From Phycisphaerales bacterium (GTDB lineage: Bacteria; Planctomycetota; Phycisphaerae; Phycisphaerales; SM1A02): a stretch of 64,000 nucleotides of DNA. The notes beneath the pieces were generated by a model that saw only the letters and a list, made by a program, of their open reading frames with translations, was not told the origin of the DNA and made no database searches. Positions 8,144-17,573 of this stretch are shown in pieces. Position numbers and translations under genes: made by a program. Positions within the stretch are counted from its first letter, which is position 1. The number at the start of each line of letters is the position of its first letter. The stretch is taken from positions 186,001 through 250,000 of the forward strand of contig JAQWMQ010000008.1 in assembly GCA_029246705.1 (NCBI GenBank), given 5' to 3'.

Positions 8144-11119
8144 ATGTCACATGTTGCAAATGACCGCAAGGTGCTGGTGATCGGCTGGGACGCCGCCGAC
8201 TGGCGCGTGATCGAACCGATGCTGGCGGAAGGAAAGCTGCCGAACCTCAAGAAGTTGATGGATGAAGGCGTTCATGGGAACAACTCCACCCTCTATCCGG
8301 TCCTGAGCCCGATGCTCTGGACTTCGATCGCGACCGGCAAGCGACCCTTCAAGCATGGCATTCACGGCTTTTCCGAACCCACTCCGGACGGAACCGGGGT
8401 TCGCCCCATCACCAACATCTCTCGTCAGACCAAGGCGATCTGGAACATTCTTCAGCAGTGCGGCAAGCGATCGATCGTGGTCGGCTGGTGGCCATCACAT
8501 CCTGCGGAACCGATCGACGGCGTGATGGTCAGCAACCACTTCCAGCGGGCCGGCGGTCTCCGCAACACCAAGGTCGACCCCGAGATCGGAAAGCCCAGGT
8601 CAGGCAACTTCGGCTGGTCCATGGACCAGTGGCCGATGTCACCGGGAACCGTGCATCCTCCGGAGATGGCGAAGAATCTCCAGGAGTTTCGCTTCCATCC
8701 TTTCGAACTCGAGTTCGAGCATGTCGCACCCTTCATTCCCGAGATCGGGAAGATCGATCAGTCGAAGGACAAGCGCCTCGAGGGCTTCGCGAAGACCCTT
8801 GCCGACACCGTCTCCATTCAAGGTGTCTCGACGGCGTTGCAACAACTGGAGCAATGGGACCTGATGTGCGTCTACTTCGACGGCATCGACCACTTCTCCC
8901 ATGGCTTCATGAAATACCACCCGCCTCGACAGGAGTACGTCTCGGAGGAGGACTTCGAGATCTACAAGGGCGTGGTCGAAGGCGCCTACCGATTCCACGA
9001 CATGATGCTGGGCGCGACTCTTCAGCTGGCCGGCGAGGACACCACGGTCATCCTCCTGAGCGATCACGGATTCCACCCCGACCACCTGCGACCTCAGCAC
9101 ATTCCCACGGAACCCGCAGGCCCCGCCATCGAACACCGGCCATACGGCATCTTCGTGATGAAGGGCCCGGGCATTCGTCGTGGAGAACGCCTCAACGGCG
9201 CAAGCGTTCTCGACCTCTGCCCCACGGTTCTGTCCCTTTTCGGTTTGCCGGTGGGACTCGACATGGACGGCAAGGCGTTGGTGTCGGCCTTCGAGGATCC
9301 GGTCGAGGTCGGGACGATCGAATCGTGGGACGCGGTCGAGGGGGATTGCGGCATGCATCCGCCCGACGCCCATCTGGATGCCATGGAAAGTGCCGAAGCG
9401 ATCAAGCAGCTGGTCGACCTCGGGTACATCGACGAACCCGACAAGGATGTCGGTGTCGCCGTTCGCGACACCGTTCAGGAGCTCAAGTACAACCTCGCTC
9501 GCGCCTACATGGACGCCTCCCTGTATCACGAGGCGATCCCCCTGCTCGAAGAGATCTGGAAGAACGCACCGGCGGAACACAGGTTCGGGCTGAAGCTCGT
9601 CACCTGCTTCGAAGCGACCGCTCAACTGAAGGACCGTGCACGCATCATCGAGGTTCTTCATGAGAACGTGCGTGAGCACCAGCACCTGGCTCTGGCTGAG
9701 TTTCCCGAGATCAGGGATGAAGCGGCGCGCTACGGCATCTTCCTGGCCATCCCGGAACTTCGAAAGCATTCCAACGGCATGACTTCGATCATCTGGACGC
9801 CTTCCGACGAGAAGGCCGATCCGGATGCGACCTACGAGGAGATGCCCAAGAAGCTCGCAAATCGCATCAGAACCCGGACCACCCTGATCTCCCCCATGCA
9901 TGACGTCTTCAACTGGTTGCATGCAAGTCAGGCACTTCTCGGCGATGACCCGCAACAGGCGAGACCATTCCTCACGGAGATGGCGAAGATCGAGCAGAAC
10001 CACCCCGATCTGCATCTTCAAGTGGGAGCGGGTTTCCTGCAGCTCGAGCTTCACGAGGATGCACTCAAGGCCTACAACCGTGCCCTGGCTGCCGACTCGG
10101 AGAATGCCGCCGCGCACCAGGGCATCGCGAAGGCATCCCTGGCGCTTGGTGACGCAGAGTCGGCCGTTGATCATGCACTGCATGCGACCGAACTCCTCTT
10201 CTTCAACCCCCAGTCCCATCTGGTTCTCGGTTGCGGGCTCGCTCGACTGGGCAACCGTGAAATGGCGCAGGCCGCACTGGATGTCGCACTCAAGCAGGCA
10301 CCGGGTTATCGCGAAGCCCATCTGCAGATGGCGAAACTTCTTGAAACGCATTTCGATGATCCGGAGGGCGGCAGGGCTCATCGCGCCGCCGCGGAGGCGG
10401 CACGCCATGCGGCAGCGATCTCCCCGGAAGATGCGGAACTCGAGATGGGTCGCATCATGAAGGAGATCGCCGATCGTCGATCCCAGCGAAAGGCCGCTGC
10501 GGGCAACCAACAGGACTGGGGCACGGTCTCCACCGATGAGATCATCACCATCGTCAGCGGACTCCCCCGCAGTGGCACCTCGATGATGATGCAGTGCCTG
10601 AACCTCGGCGGACTGAAACCCTTCACCGACGGGGAGCGTTCAGCGGATTCTGACAATCCACGCGGCTATTTCGAACATCAGAAAGCCACGCAGCTTGGAC
10701 GAGATCGTTCCTGGCTGGATCAGGTCCGCGGCAAGAGCGTGAAGATCATGGCCCAGCTGCTGCCCATGCTGCCTCCTGACAAGAAATACCGAATTCTCTT
10801 CATGGATCGCGATCTCCAGGAGATCGCACGGAGTCAGCGGGCGATGCTCGACCGGCTCGGCAACCCCGGAAGCGGTCTGTCGGATGTCCGTTTGATCCAT
10901 ACTTTCGACGCCCAGGTGGCCGCGGTCGAGGCGTGGATGGCCGAGGCGAAGAACGTCCAGTGTCTGTTCATCGACTACGCGCTGGCCCTGGAAGAGCCCG
11001 CGTCCGTCATGCATGAAGTGAACGCTTTTCTTGGTGGATCACTGGACGAATCGTCGATGACTCTGGCCATCGACCCCTCCCTGCGTCGACAGGACACCTC
11101 GACCAGTGCTGCCGAGTGA
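8144..11119 (+). CDS. Phosphodiesterase (alkaline phosphatase superfamily)-TPR-sulfotransferase fusion
   Basis: A 991-residue three-part protein. Residues 1-440 are a type I phosphodiesterase/nucleotide pyrophosphatase domain with D16 (GWDAADW), the likely nucleophile T60 (MLWTSIATG), DGIDHFSHG at 246-254 and SDHGFHPDH at 306-314, so the metal site looks complete. Residues about 480-760 are alpha-helical TPR-like repeats. Residues about 795-985 form a sulfotransferase-like domain with the PAPS-loop motif GLPRSGTS near 806-813. There is no signal peptide. The frame is open to 8039, but MSHVAN at 8144 begins directly before the first conserved strand. The following gene is a related, degenerate protein, which suggests joint work, perhaps in making or modifying a sulfated surface glycan. 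This role is inference. Confidence 0.75.
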   Translation: MSHVANDRKVLVIGWDAADWRVIEPMLAEGKLPNLKKLMDEGVHGNNSTLYPVLSPMLWTSIATGKRPFKHGIHGFSEPTPDGTGVRPITNISRQTKAIWNILQQCGKRSIVVGWWPSHPAEPIDGVMVSNHFQRAGGLRNTKVDPEIGKPRSGNFGWSMDQWPMSPGTVHPPEMAKNLQEFRFHPFELEFEHVAPFIPEIGKIDQSKDKRLEGFAKTLADTVSIQGVSTALQQLEQWDLMCVYFDGIDHFSHGFMKYHPPRQEYVSEEDFEIYKGVVEGAYRFHDMMLGATLQLAGEDTTVILLSDHGFHPDHLRPQHIPTEPAGPAIEHRPYGIFVMKGPGIRRGERLNGASVLDLCPTVLSLFGLPVGLDMDGKALVSAFEDPVEVGTIESWDAVEGDCGMHPPDAHLDAMESAEAIKQLVDLGYIDEPDKDVGVAVRDTVQELKYNLARAYMDASLYHEAIPLLEEIWKNAPAEHRFGLKLVTCFEATAQLKDRARIIEVLHENVREHQHLALAEFPEIRDEAARYGIFLAIPELRKHSNGMTSIIWTPSDEKADPDATYEEMPKKLANRIRTRTTLISPMHDVFNWLHASQALLGDDPQQARPFLTEMAKIEQNHPDLHLQVGAGFLQLELHEDALKAYNRALAADSENAAAHQGIAKASLALGDAESAVDHALHATELLFFNPQSHLVLGCGLARLGNREMAQAALDVALKQAPGYREAHLQMAKLLETHFDDPEGGRAHRAAAEAARHAAAISPEDAELEMGRIMKEIADRRSQRKAAAGNQQDWGTVSTDEIITIVSGLPRSGTSMMMQCLNLGGLKPFTDGERSADSDNPRGYFEHQKATQLGRDRSWLDQVRGKSVKIMAQLLPMLPPDKKYRILFMDRDLQEIARSQRAMLDRLGNPGSGLSDVRLIHTFDAQVAAVEAWMAEAKNVQCLFIDYALALEEPASVMHEVNAFLGGSLDESSMTLAIDPSLRRQDTSTSAAE

Positions 11120-11146
11120 AACGGTCGCATTTGCGTGATCGAGTAT

Positions 11147-11170
11147 CGTGAACACGTGAACACGTGAACA
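11147..11170 (+). repeat. Three perfect tandem copies of CGTGAACA
   Basis: Three contiguous 8-bp units in the gap between the two phosphodiesterase-like genes, ending 10 bases before the ribosome-binding site (GGAG) of the second gene. Each junction makes a CACGTG hexamer. The position suggests a regulator or RNA element, but no function can be shown from sequence. Confidence 0.8.
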
Positions 11171-11191
11171 GAGGTTCACTGGAGACAGCTC

Positions 11192-12877
11192 TTGGCCACC
11201 ACCGTTCTCATCTACCTGGCCGGTTCCGATGCTGTCCCTTCGGCCGATGCCCTGGGTGGGTTCGCTCACCACTTCGAACGGTCCTGCCTGCTCGAAAACA
11301 ACGGCAACCAGGTGAGCGAAGCCGCGACCATCGCCACCGGGATGCTGGCGATCAATCACGAGCTCTCCACCCGAAAGGCCCTGGCGTTCGATCCTCTCCG
11401 TTTGCGACCGGTCTGCACCACCGATTCCATCTATCCATGGATCTGGGATCTGGCCTCAAGCTCCGGGCTTCGCAGCGCGGTGGTCGCATGGCCCGGCATT
11501 CTTGATGCCGCCGACTCCCCGACCCCGATGGTCACCGAACTCGCGCTCATCGGTAAGCCCAACGAGGCGGGTGAGTGGCCGTTGTTCAACTGCAGCGTTT
11601 CTTCAGGGGTCTCCGCCGATGCGATCGCCTCCGCGCGTGTCACCCCCGAAGGACTTGATGCCACGCTTCTTCCCGACCCGTCACTCTGGAAGGCGCAGCC
11701 CGATCAGAATGTCAATCCGACCGGGTTGTTGATGGCCAGGAGCCTCAGCACCCTCGGTGCACTCGAGGTGCTTGCCGGTGACGGGCTGGATCTCGCGGTC
11801 ATCGGTTTCAGCGTGCCGGGCTCTCCCGAACATGCAACAGCACTCGGCACCCATCTCCTGGACCTCGTGCTCGACCGCTTGCCCGCAATTCTGGGATCGG
11901 ATCTGGAGCTGCTGATCGTTTCCAGCAATCGTGATGCGTGCAACATCACCCTGGCAGGAAGCCGGCCCTGCAAGATCCCCGAGAACTTCAGGATCCACGT
12001 GCAGGATGCCGCGCCGACCATGCTCGGAATGCTGGGGTTGGAACCGCCGACACTCATGCGCGGACACAACATGCTTCTGCCGACGACCTCGATGTCCTCC
12101 GAGTTGATCTTCGAGGTACCCCAGGTCACGAAGAACACGGACCTCGACCGTCTGGTCGAGGCCTTCGAGGCCGGGGAACTTGCCGCGCTTCCTGACGAGC
12201 TGAACAAGGAACTCCAGAGCTTCGCCCGTCGAAAGCTCGGCTTGCGGGTGGTCATCGGTTTCCAGCAGCGTGATTTCAACTACGCCCTGAAGAATGCCGA
12301 ACTGATTGTGCGTCTTCACCCGGTGGAGCAGACACTCTGGACGGCGGCTTATGCCGCCAATCGAATCGGTGATCTCGATCGTGCCGGTGAACTCTCCCGA
12401 AGATTGCTGGAAGCGTTTCCCGGCACGCCTGCCGCGCTGCTTTCCAGCCTGCTCGGTTCCAACTCGATTCCGCTCGAACACAAGCGTGTCATCATCGATT
12501 CGATCGAACCTGCGTCGCTGACCGGCGCCACCATGCGCAGTCTCTGGGGAAGAACCGCAATTCTCACCGAACGTGTCGATGACGGCATCGAGGTGCTCAC
12601 CAGACTGATTCAGGAACGGCGACACTTTCCGATCGACCGATTCGTCCTGGCCTCGGCCTTCCACAATCGAGGTGACCATCAGGATGCGCTTCGCGTACTG
12701 GGACAACTGGGCAGCAAGCCCAGGGCCGACATTGAAATGCGACTGCTCAGGGGCAGCATTCTTTTCAGCCTGAATCAACATGATGCCTGTCGCGAACTGA
12801 CTGAAGCGACCCTGATTCACTATCCGCACGAGAAGCGGGCCATGGCGATCATTCGCAAGCTCGACCAGACAAATTGA
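11192..12877 (+). CDS. Degenerate phosphodiesterase-like protein with TPR tail
   Basis: A 561-residue protein with a TTG start supported by GGAG seven bases upstream. The N-terminal 330 residues follow the alkaline-phosphatase-superfamily outline of the preceding gene: an ATIATG segment where active enzymes have WTSIATG, and a closing motif PTMLGMLGLE like the PTVLSLFGLP of its neighbour. The nucleophile position is alanine and the metal-binding SDHG motif is replaced by SSNRDA, so it is probably catalytically dead. Residues about 340-555 are TPR-like helices. It lies 72 bases after the fusion gene and is probably co-transcribed; a scaffold or regulatory role is an inference. Confidence 0.6.
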   Translation: MATTVLIYLAGSDAVPSADALGGFAHHFERSCLLENNGNQVSEAATIATGMLAINHELSTRKALAFDPLRLRPVCTTDSIYPWIWDLASSSGLRSAVVAWPGILDAADSPTPMVTELALIGKPNEAGEWPLFNCSVSSGVSADAIASARVTPEGLDATLLPDPSLWKAQPDQNVNPTGLLMARSLSTLGALEVLAGDGLDLAVIGFSVPGSPEHATALGTHLLDLVLDRLPAILGSDLELLIVSSNRDACNITLAGSRPCKIPENFRIHVQDAAPTMLGMLGLEPPTLMRGHNMLLPTTSMSSELIFEVPQVTKNTDLDRLVEAFEAGELAALPDELNKELQSFARRKLGLRVVIGFQQRDFNYALKNAELIVRLHPVEQTLWTAAYAANRIGDLDRAGELSRRLLEAFPGTPAALLSSLLGSNSIPLEHKRVIIDSIEPASLTGATMRSLWGRTAILTERVDDGIEVLTRLIQERRHFPIDRFVLASAFHNRGDHQDALRVLGQLGSKPRADIEMRLLRGSILFSLNQHDACRELTEATLIHYPHEKRAMAIIRKLDQTN

Positions 12878-13118
12878 ACCCTCTTTTAAGGTTGTCATGT
12901 CCGGTATTATCAGTCGCTCGAGCAGCTGTTTGAAACCAAGGTGTTCATTCGTAAATCTTGTTTGTTTCAGGTCTTCAGAGACTTGCACGCCACGGGCTTT
13001 TTGACGAAGATTCGTCTTCGCTCTTTGGCAGCTTCAGGGATGAAATCGCCAAATATCGGCTTCGGGGACAGCGATGGTGTTAGGACCGCCGCCGCTGTCG
13101 TGACTTATCAGGAATGAG

Positions 13119-13943
13119 ATGCAGACAATGAATTCACAGAACAACGCCCGACGTTTCGAACGCTACCTGGCTGTTGCAGCGCTTCCCGCTGCCGGCCTTG
13201 CAGGCCAATCGATCGCCGACGTCATCCACTACGGCGGAGAGACCATTCGCGTCGAGCGAAACGAGTACTCCGGTGGCAACGGGTCCGGTGAACACTTCGG
13301 CCAGGCCGGACTTGGTTTCCCTGCCGGCTTCAATGCGGATGCCGCCATCGGAATGAACCGTTCGATGACCGCGGCACTTTCGAGTGAATTCGCTTTCGCC
13401 AGCGCGGCGATGCGCACCGGCATGCTCTCCAACGGTGGTGTCGAAGGCCTTGGATTCGCCGTTTGCGCGGATGCCGGCTTTGGTCAGCTCGGGGGACTTG
13501 CTGGCGGCCTCTTCGGAAGCGACATGGCTGCCGGGTGCAACCTGCTCCACTTCTTCCAGGCCGGTTCGATCATCGATGATCAGATCCAGATGGCCGACAA
13601 CGGCGCAGTGGCAATGTCCGTCTCCGCGATGGCATCCGTCTTCGGTGACACCGTCGTCGATGAACAGTTCGCCGCCGGTGAGTGGGCCTCGCTCGGTGTC
13701 GATGACGAGGTTCGCGGGTTCGTCGGATGGGGCATGGAGTCCGCCGATGGAACCACCTTCGGCTGGATGGACGTCGGCTGGGACGGCGAAGTCCTCTCGA
13801 TCTACGACTGGGCATTCTCGACCAATGGTTCGATTGCAGCCGGTCAGACCAGCGAAGTCAGCGCGGTCCCGGGTGGCACCGGACTCGCAGCGCTCGCCAT
13901 GGGAGCTGCCGGCCTTCGACGTCGTCGAAACCGAAGCGCCTGA
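13119..13943 (+). CDS. Secreted protein with a C-terminal PGG...GLRRRR sorting tail
   Basis: A 274-residue protein. After a short basic start it has a hydrophobic export segment (YLAVAALPAAGLAGQSIA, about residues 17-34). The mature part is glycine- and alanine-rich. The C-terminus has the PEP-CTERM-like plan: short motif VPGG, one hydrophobic helix (TGLAALAMGAAGL) and a cluster of arginines (RRRRNRSA). Such tails are recognised by exosortase-like enzymes, though this one has PGG rather than PEP and no exosortase is in the window. The start has AGGA five bases upstream; a second ATG lies three codons later. Confidence 0.7.
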   Translation: MQTMNSQNNARRFERYLAVAALPAAGLAGQSIADVIHYGGETIRVERNEYSGGNGSGEHFGQAGLGFPAGFNADAAIGMNRSMTAALSSEFAFASAAMRTGMLSNGGVEGLGFAVCADAGFGQLGGLAGGLFGSDMAAGCNLLHFFQAGSIIDDQIQMADNGAVAMSVSAMASVFGDTVVDEQFAAGEWASLGVDDEVRGFVGWGMESADGTTFGWMDVGWDGEVLSIYDWAFSTNGSIAAGQTSEVSAVPGGTGLAALAMGAAGLRRRRNRSA

Positions 13944-13973
13944 AACCAGCACTTCGCATCACAAGTACAACAC

Positions 13974-14010
13974 GAACAAGCCGTTCCTGCAGAGGAACGG
14001 CTTGTTCTTT
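13974..14010 (+). terminator. Intrinsic terminator after the sorting-tail protein
   Basis: A 15-bp perfect stem, GAACAAGCCGTTCCT (13974-13988) with AGGAACGGCTTGTTC (13993-14007), a GCAG loop and a short T tract. It closes the transcript of the gene ending at 13943. Confidence 0.9.
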
Positions 14011-14072
14011 CATGTCACCGGGTATGCTGAAACCGGGTCTGGTTCGAATTGATTTCCATCGGAGTCATCAGC

Positions 14073-15545
14073 ATGTCGATGAGCAGACGGGATTTCGTGG
14101 GTCGTTCTGCGGCTTCGGCGGCGGTTGGAGCCCTTGGCGTTCCCACGATCCTGGCTGGAGCCTCCGGGGTGCATCCACAAGGGACATCGAAGGAACAACC
14201 GGTTCGCATCGGGGTCGTTGGTCTCAATGGTCGGGGTGGAAGCCTCTTGCAGGCTTTTCATGCCCAGCCCGACGCACGAATCGTCGGCCTCTGTGATGTC
14301 GACCAGAACATCCTGCAGCGACGTGCCTCTGAAATGAAGACAAAGGGTGTTCAGGTCCGCACTCATGGCGATTTCCGTGAGATGCTCGCCTCCGATGACA
14401 TCGATGCCGTCGTGATCGCGACCCCGAACCACTGGCATGCGCTCATGGCCGTGTGGGCCTGCGATGCCGGCAAGCACGTCTATGTCGAGAAGCCGGTGTC
14501 CCACAACGTCGCTGAAGGTCGAGCGATCGTCGAAGCCGCCGAACGAAACAACCGCATCTGCCAGGCAGGAACCCAGTCCCGTTCCTCCAACGCAGTACGC
14601 TCCGCGATCGAGTTCGCACGCTCGGGTGCCTTTGGTGACGTCCTCTGTGCTCGTGGCATGTGCTACAAGCCTCGACGTTCGATCGGGAAGGTCAACGGCT
14701 CCCAGTTCATTCCCTCGACGATCGACTACCACCGCTGGCTTGGCCCTGCGCCTTATGAGCCGCTGATGCGGAGTCGACTGCACTACGACTGGCACTGGCA
14801 CGACCAGACCGGAAATGGTGATCTGGGCAACCAGGGCATTCACCAGATGGACATCGCGCGTTGGGGCGCAGGGCATGATCGCCTGCCCGATCGTGCCTGG
14901 AGCGCCGGTGGTCGCATCGGCTACGACGATGACGGCAACACCCCGAACACCCAGGTCATCGTTCTCGAGTACGACGGTGGCACGCCCATCATCTTCGAGG
15001 TCCGCGGGCTTCCTCGCAGTCTTGAGCAACAGAAGGGAAAGTGGTCGATGGACAGCCACCACGGAATGGGGATCGGCGTGGTGCTCCACTGCGAGGGTGG
15101 TGAGATCAGGATCCCCACCGGCTACAGCCGCACCGTCGCACTGGACGCCGACGGTCGGGAAGTTCATCGCTGGGAGGGTGGCGGCAATCACCAGGCGAAC
15201 TTCATCGAAGCGGTCATTGCAGGTGATCCGGACATCCTGAACGCACCGGTGGTCGAAGGCCATCTCTCCAGCGCCTGCTGCCACGTGGGCATGGTGAGCC
15301 ACGCACTCGGTCGCCCGGCGACGATCGAGGAGGCTTCCCACGCTGCGAGCAACCCGTTCGGACGAGAGTCGGTCCAACGCATGTCCCGCCACATGGAGGC
15401 CAACGGCATCAAGGATGCGCCGATCATCCTTGGCAGGACGTGTGCCGTGAACGCCGCCAATGAAGGTTCGTCCGACCCCGATGTCCATGCACTGTTCTCG
15501 AGGACCTGTCGCGAACCGTTCAGCTTTCCCACCCATGGATCCTGA
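14073..15545 (+). CDS. Tat-exported Gfo/Idh/MocA family oxidoreductase
   Basis: A 490-residue protein. It begins with a twin-arginine signal (SRRDFVGRSAASAAVGALG), then an NAD(P)-binding Rossmann fold with GLNGRGG and the family motif EKPVSHN near residue 145. This places it in the Gfo/Idh/MocA dehydrogenases, of the long secreted type common in planctomycetes, which act on sugars or inositols. The ATG at 14073 has GGAG eight bases upstream; the open frame to 14049 would need a TTG. Its stop is two bases before the next gene, which is also Tat-exported, so the pair is probably one operon acting in the periplasm. Confidence 0.85.
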   Translation: MSMSRRDFVGRSAASAAVGALGVPTILAGASGVHPQGTSKEQPVRIGVVGLNGRGGSLLQAFHAQPDARIVGLCDVDQNILQRRASEMKTKGVQVRTHGDFREMLASDDIDAVVIATPNHWHALMAVWACDAGKHVYVEKPVSHNVAEGRAIVEAAERNNRICQAGTQSRSSNAVRSAIEFARSGAFGDVLCARGMCYKPRRSIGKVNGSQFIPSTIDYHRWLGPAPYEPLMRSRLHYDWHWHDQTGNGDLGNQGIHQMDIARWGAGHDRLPDRAWSAGGRIGYDDDGNTPNTQVIVLEYDGGTPIIFEVRGLPRSLEQQKGKWSMDSHHGMGIGVVLHCEGGEIRIPTGYSRTVALDADGREVHRWEGGGNHQANFIEAVIAGDPDILNAPVVEGHLSSACCHVGMVSHALGRPATIEEASHAASNPFGRESVQRMSRHMEANGIKDAPIILGRTCAVNAANEGSSDPDVHALFSRTCREPFSFPTHGS

Positions 15546-15547
15546 GC

Positions 15548-17281
15548 ATGGAGTCATCCACTTCGATCGACTTCTCGCGACGACGAATCCTGGCCGGTGC
15601 ATTCGGGGCCTCGATGGCCCCACTGCTTCCGCTCTCGCATCTCTTCGCAGGTCGTTCCCGTCCGGATGAGATCACATTCGGGCTCGTCACCTATCTCTGG
15701 GGTCGTGATCTGCCGCTCCCGGAGCTGCTTCGCATCTGCCGTGCTTCCGAACTCCTCGGAGTCGAGTTGCGAACGACACATGCCCATGGCGTGGAGCCCG
15801 ATCTCTCGAAGGAGGCTCGTGCGGATGTTCGTGCCGCCTTCCGGGATTCCGGCGTGACTCTCGTCGGTCTTGGAAGTGATGAACGTTTCGATGCACCCGA
15901 CCCGGCCCGCGTGCGGGCGGCGATCGAGGCCACCCGTGCGTTCCTGCAATTGAGTCACGACATCGGTGGTGGTGGCGTGAAGGTGAAGCCCGATCGCTTT
16001 CATGAAGGGGTTCCCCGGGAACGAACGATCACGCAGATCGCAACCAGTCTTCGGGAAGTCGGTGGCTTCGCAGCCGATCTCGGCCAGGAGGTTCGGCTCG
16101 AGGTCCATGGTGGTTGTGCGGATCCCCGGGTGATCCGCCAGATCATGGAGGAAGTCGATTCCCCCGCGGTGCGTGTCTGCTGGAACTGCAACGCACAGGA
16201 TCTCGACGCACCCGGGTTGGAGGAGAACTTCAAGCTGCTTCGCCCCTACATGGGTGACACCCTCCATGTTCGCGAGCTTGATGACGAGAACTACCCCTAC
16301 GCCCTGCTCTTCCGCCTGCTGGAGGAGCATGATTGGAAGGGATGGATGTTGCTCGAGGCGCACACCACCCCCCCTGCTCTGGAACATCGGGAAGGCGCGC
16401 TTCGTCGTCAACGTCGACTGTTCAATGCGTTGCGTCGACGTGCGGTCTGGAGCCCTTCCCGGGAGCAGCGCAACATCACGACTCGCAAGACTCCCGATGG
16501 CATCGAGGTCCTGGTCGGCGACGAGCTCCTCGCCGCAACCCGTCGAACCTCGAAGGGGCCCGTCCTCTTCCCGATCAACGTGCCCGGCGGTGGACGCATC
16601 GTGCGCGGACATCCGATCGAATCCGGTGCCGGCGAAGCCGAAGACCACCCCCACCACCGATCCTTGTGGCTGGCGCATGGTGATGTCGACGGACACGATT
16701 TCTGGCACGATCCCGAGGCGGTGGTCCACCTGCTCTCGGAGGAGGTCCTCCTGAGTGATTGCGAGACGGCCCTGATTCGCTGGTCTGCGGAATGGCGGAT
16801 CGGTGCGGAGGCGATTCTCGAGGAGGAACGGACGATGCGTTTCACTGCCACCGAGTCATCCGGGCGCATCGAGTTCGACATCACGCTCCGCCCGGTTGGT
16901 GAAACCATTCGACTTGGGGACACCAAGGAAGGCTTCTTCGCGATCCGGCTTGCCCCATCCCTCAAGGTCGAGGGCGGACCCACGGCTCGCGGTCGTCTAC
17001 AGAATGCCGAGGGATTTGCCGACCGTGACGCCTGGGGAAGACGATCGCCCTGGATTCTGGCCGAAGGACCCCTGGAAGGCCGGTTGGTCCGGGTTCGCCT
17101 CAGTGACGATCAAAGAAACCTCCGACACCCGACATGGTGGCATGCGCGCACCTACGGGTTGCTGGCCGCCAACCCGTTCGGAAGACGTGCGTTCGAGGGT
17201 GGTCAGGATTCGGGTTCGATGGATGTCACCCGTGCGGAACCCCTGCGCCTGCGATACCAGCTCGATTTCGACGCTCGCTGA
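15548..17281 (+). CDS. Tat-exported sugar isomerase/epimerase TIM barrel fused to a PmoA (DUF6807) domain
   Basis: A 577-residue protein with a twin-arginine signal (SRRRILAGAFGAS). Residues about 35-290 form a xylose-isomerase-like TIM barrel (EITFGLVTYLWG, LGVELRTTHAHG, EVRLEVHGG, GWMLLEAH). Residues about 300-577 match the PmoA/DUF6807 outline, with SGAGEAEDHPHHRSLW and GHDFWH. The two domains are usually separate proteins. The ATG is two bases after the preceding Gfo/Idh stop, so translation is probably coupled. Together they look like a periplasmic sugar-conversion unit; the substrate is unknown. Confidence 0.75.
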   Translation: MESSTSIDFSRRRILAGAFGASMAPLLPLSHLFAGRSRPDEITFGLVTYLWGRDLPLPELLRICRASELLGVELRTTHAHGVEPDLSKEARADVRAAFRDSGVTLVGLGSDERFDAPDPARVRAAIEATRAFLQLSHDIGGGGVKVKPDRFHEGVPRERTITQIATSLREVGGFAADLGQEVRLEVHGGCADPRVIRQIMEEVDSPAVRVCWNCNAQDLDAPGLEENFKLLRPYMGDTLHVRELDDENYPYALLFRLLEEHDWKGWMLLEAHTTPPALEHREGALRRQRRLFNALRRRAVWSPSREQRNITTRKTPDGIEVLVGDELLAATRRTSKGPVLFPINVPGGGRIVRGHPIESGAGEAEDHPHHRSLWLAHGDVDGHDFWHDPEAVVHLLSEEVLLSDCETALIRWSAEWRIGAEAILEEERTMRFTATESSGRIEFDITLRPVGETIRLGDTKEGFFAIRLAPSLKVEGGPTARGRLQNAEGFADRDAWGRRSPWILAEGPLEGRLVRVRLSDDQRNLRHPTWWHARTYGLLAANPFGRRAFEGGQDSGSMDVTRAEPLRLRYQLDFDAR

Positions 17282-17488
17282 ATTTCAATAAAGAGTCTGC
17301 TTCTGCTGAGAGATTCCCTCGTTGGCGACGGAATATTGTCAGAGCACACAAACATGCTCTCCAACAGTCTCTTCCTCCTCTTCATTCTCTCTTTCGATTC
17401 AACGTCCTTCTGATTCAATTGGTGCAACGCATTCAGAACCGGGGAAGCTCTGAACAGCGTGTTCCAAAAGGGAGTGGTGCTCCCTTCG

Positions 17489-17523
17489 AGAGCCACGGGC
17501 CATAACCGGCCCGTGGCTCTTTT
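17489..17523 (+). terminator. Intrinsic terminator after the Gfo/Idh-PmoA operon
   Basis: A 13-bp perfect stem, AGAGCCACGGGCC (17489-17501) with GGCCCGTGGCTCT (17508-17520), a 6-base loop and a TTTT run. It lies in the 292-base gap 17282-17573; I see no gene in the rest of that gap. Confidence 0.9.
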
Positions 17524-17573
17524 CATGTCTCAAAGGGCATCCCGGCCACGCAGGAATTCGATATCGTGTGCCC

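Noticed and set aside
8639-10510. 623-codon open frame on the minus strand
   Set aside because: It lies wholly opposite the phosphodiesterase-TPR-sulfotransferase gene, has no family motifs, and is the usual shadow of a GC-rich gene.
11147-11170. parS site in the CGTGAACA array
   Set aside because: It has CACGTG cores but is a direct repeat, not the inverted arrangement TGTTTCACGTGAAACA.
14010-15623. 537-codon open frame on the minus strand
   Set aside because: Shadow of the Gfo/Idh gene, whose motifs and Tat signal are clear; the minus frame would also cross the terminator at 13974-14010.
17334-17402. 19-codon ORF (MLSNSLFLLFILSF...) before the terminator at 17489
   Set aside because: Hydrophobic and short, with no ribosome-binding site; not supportable.
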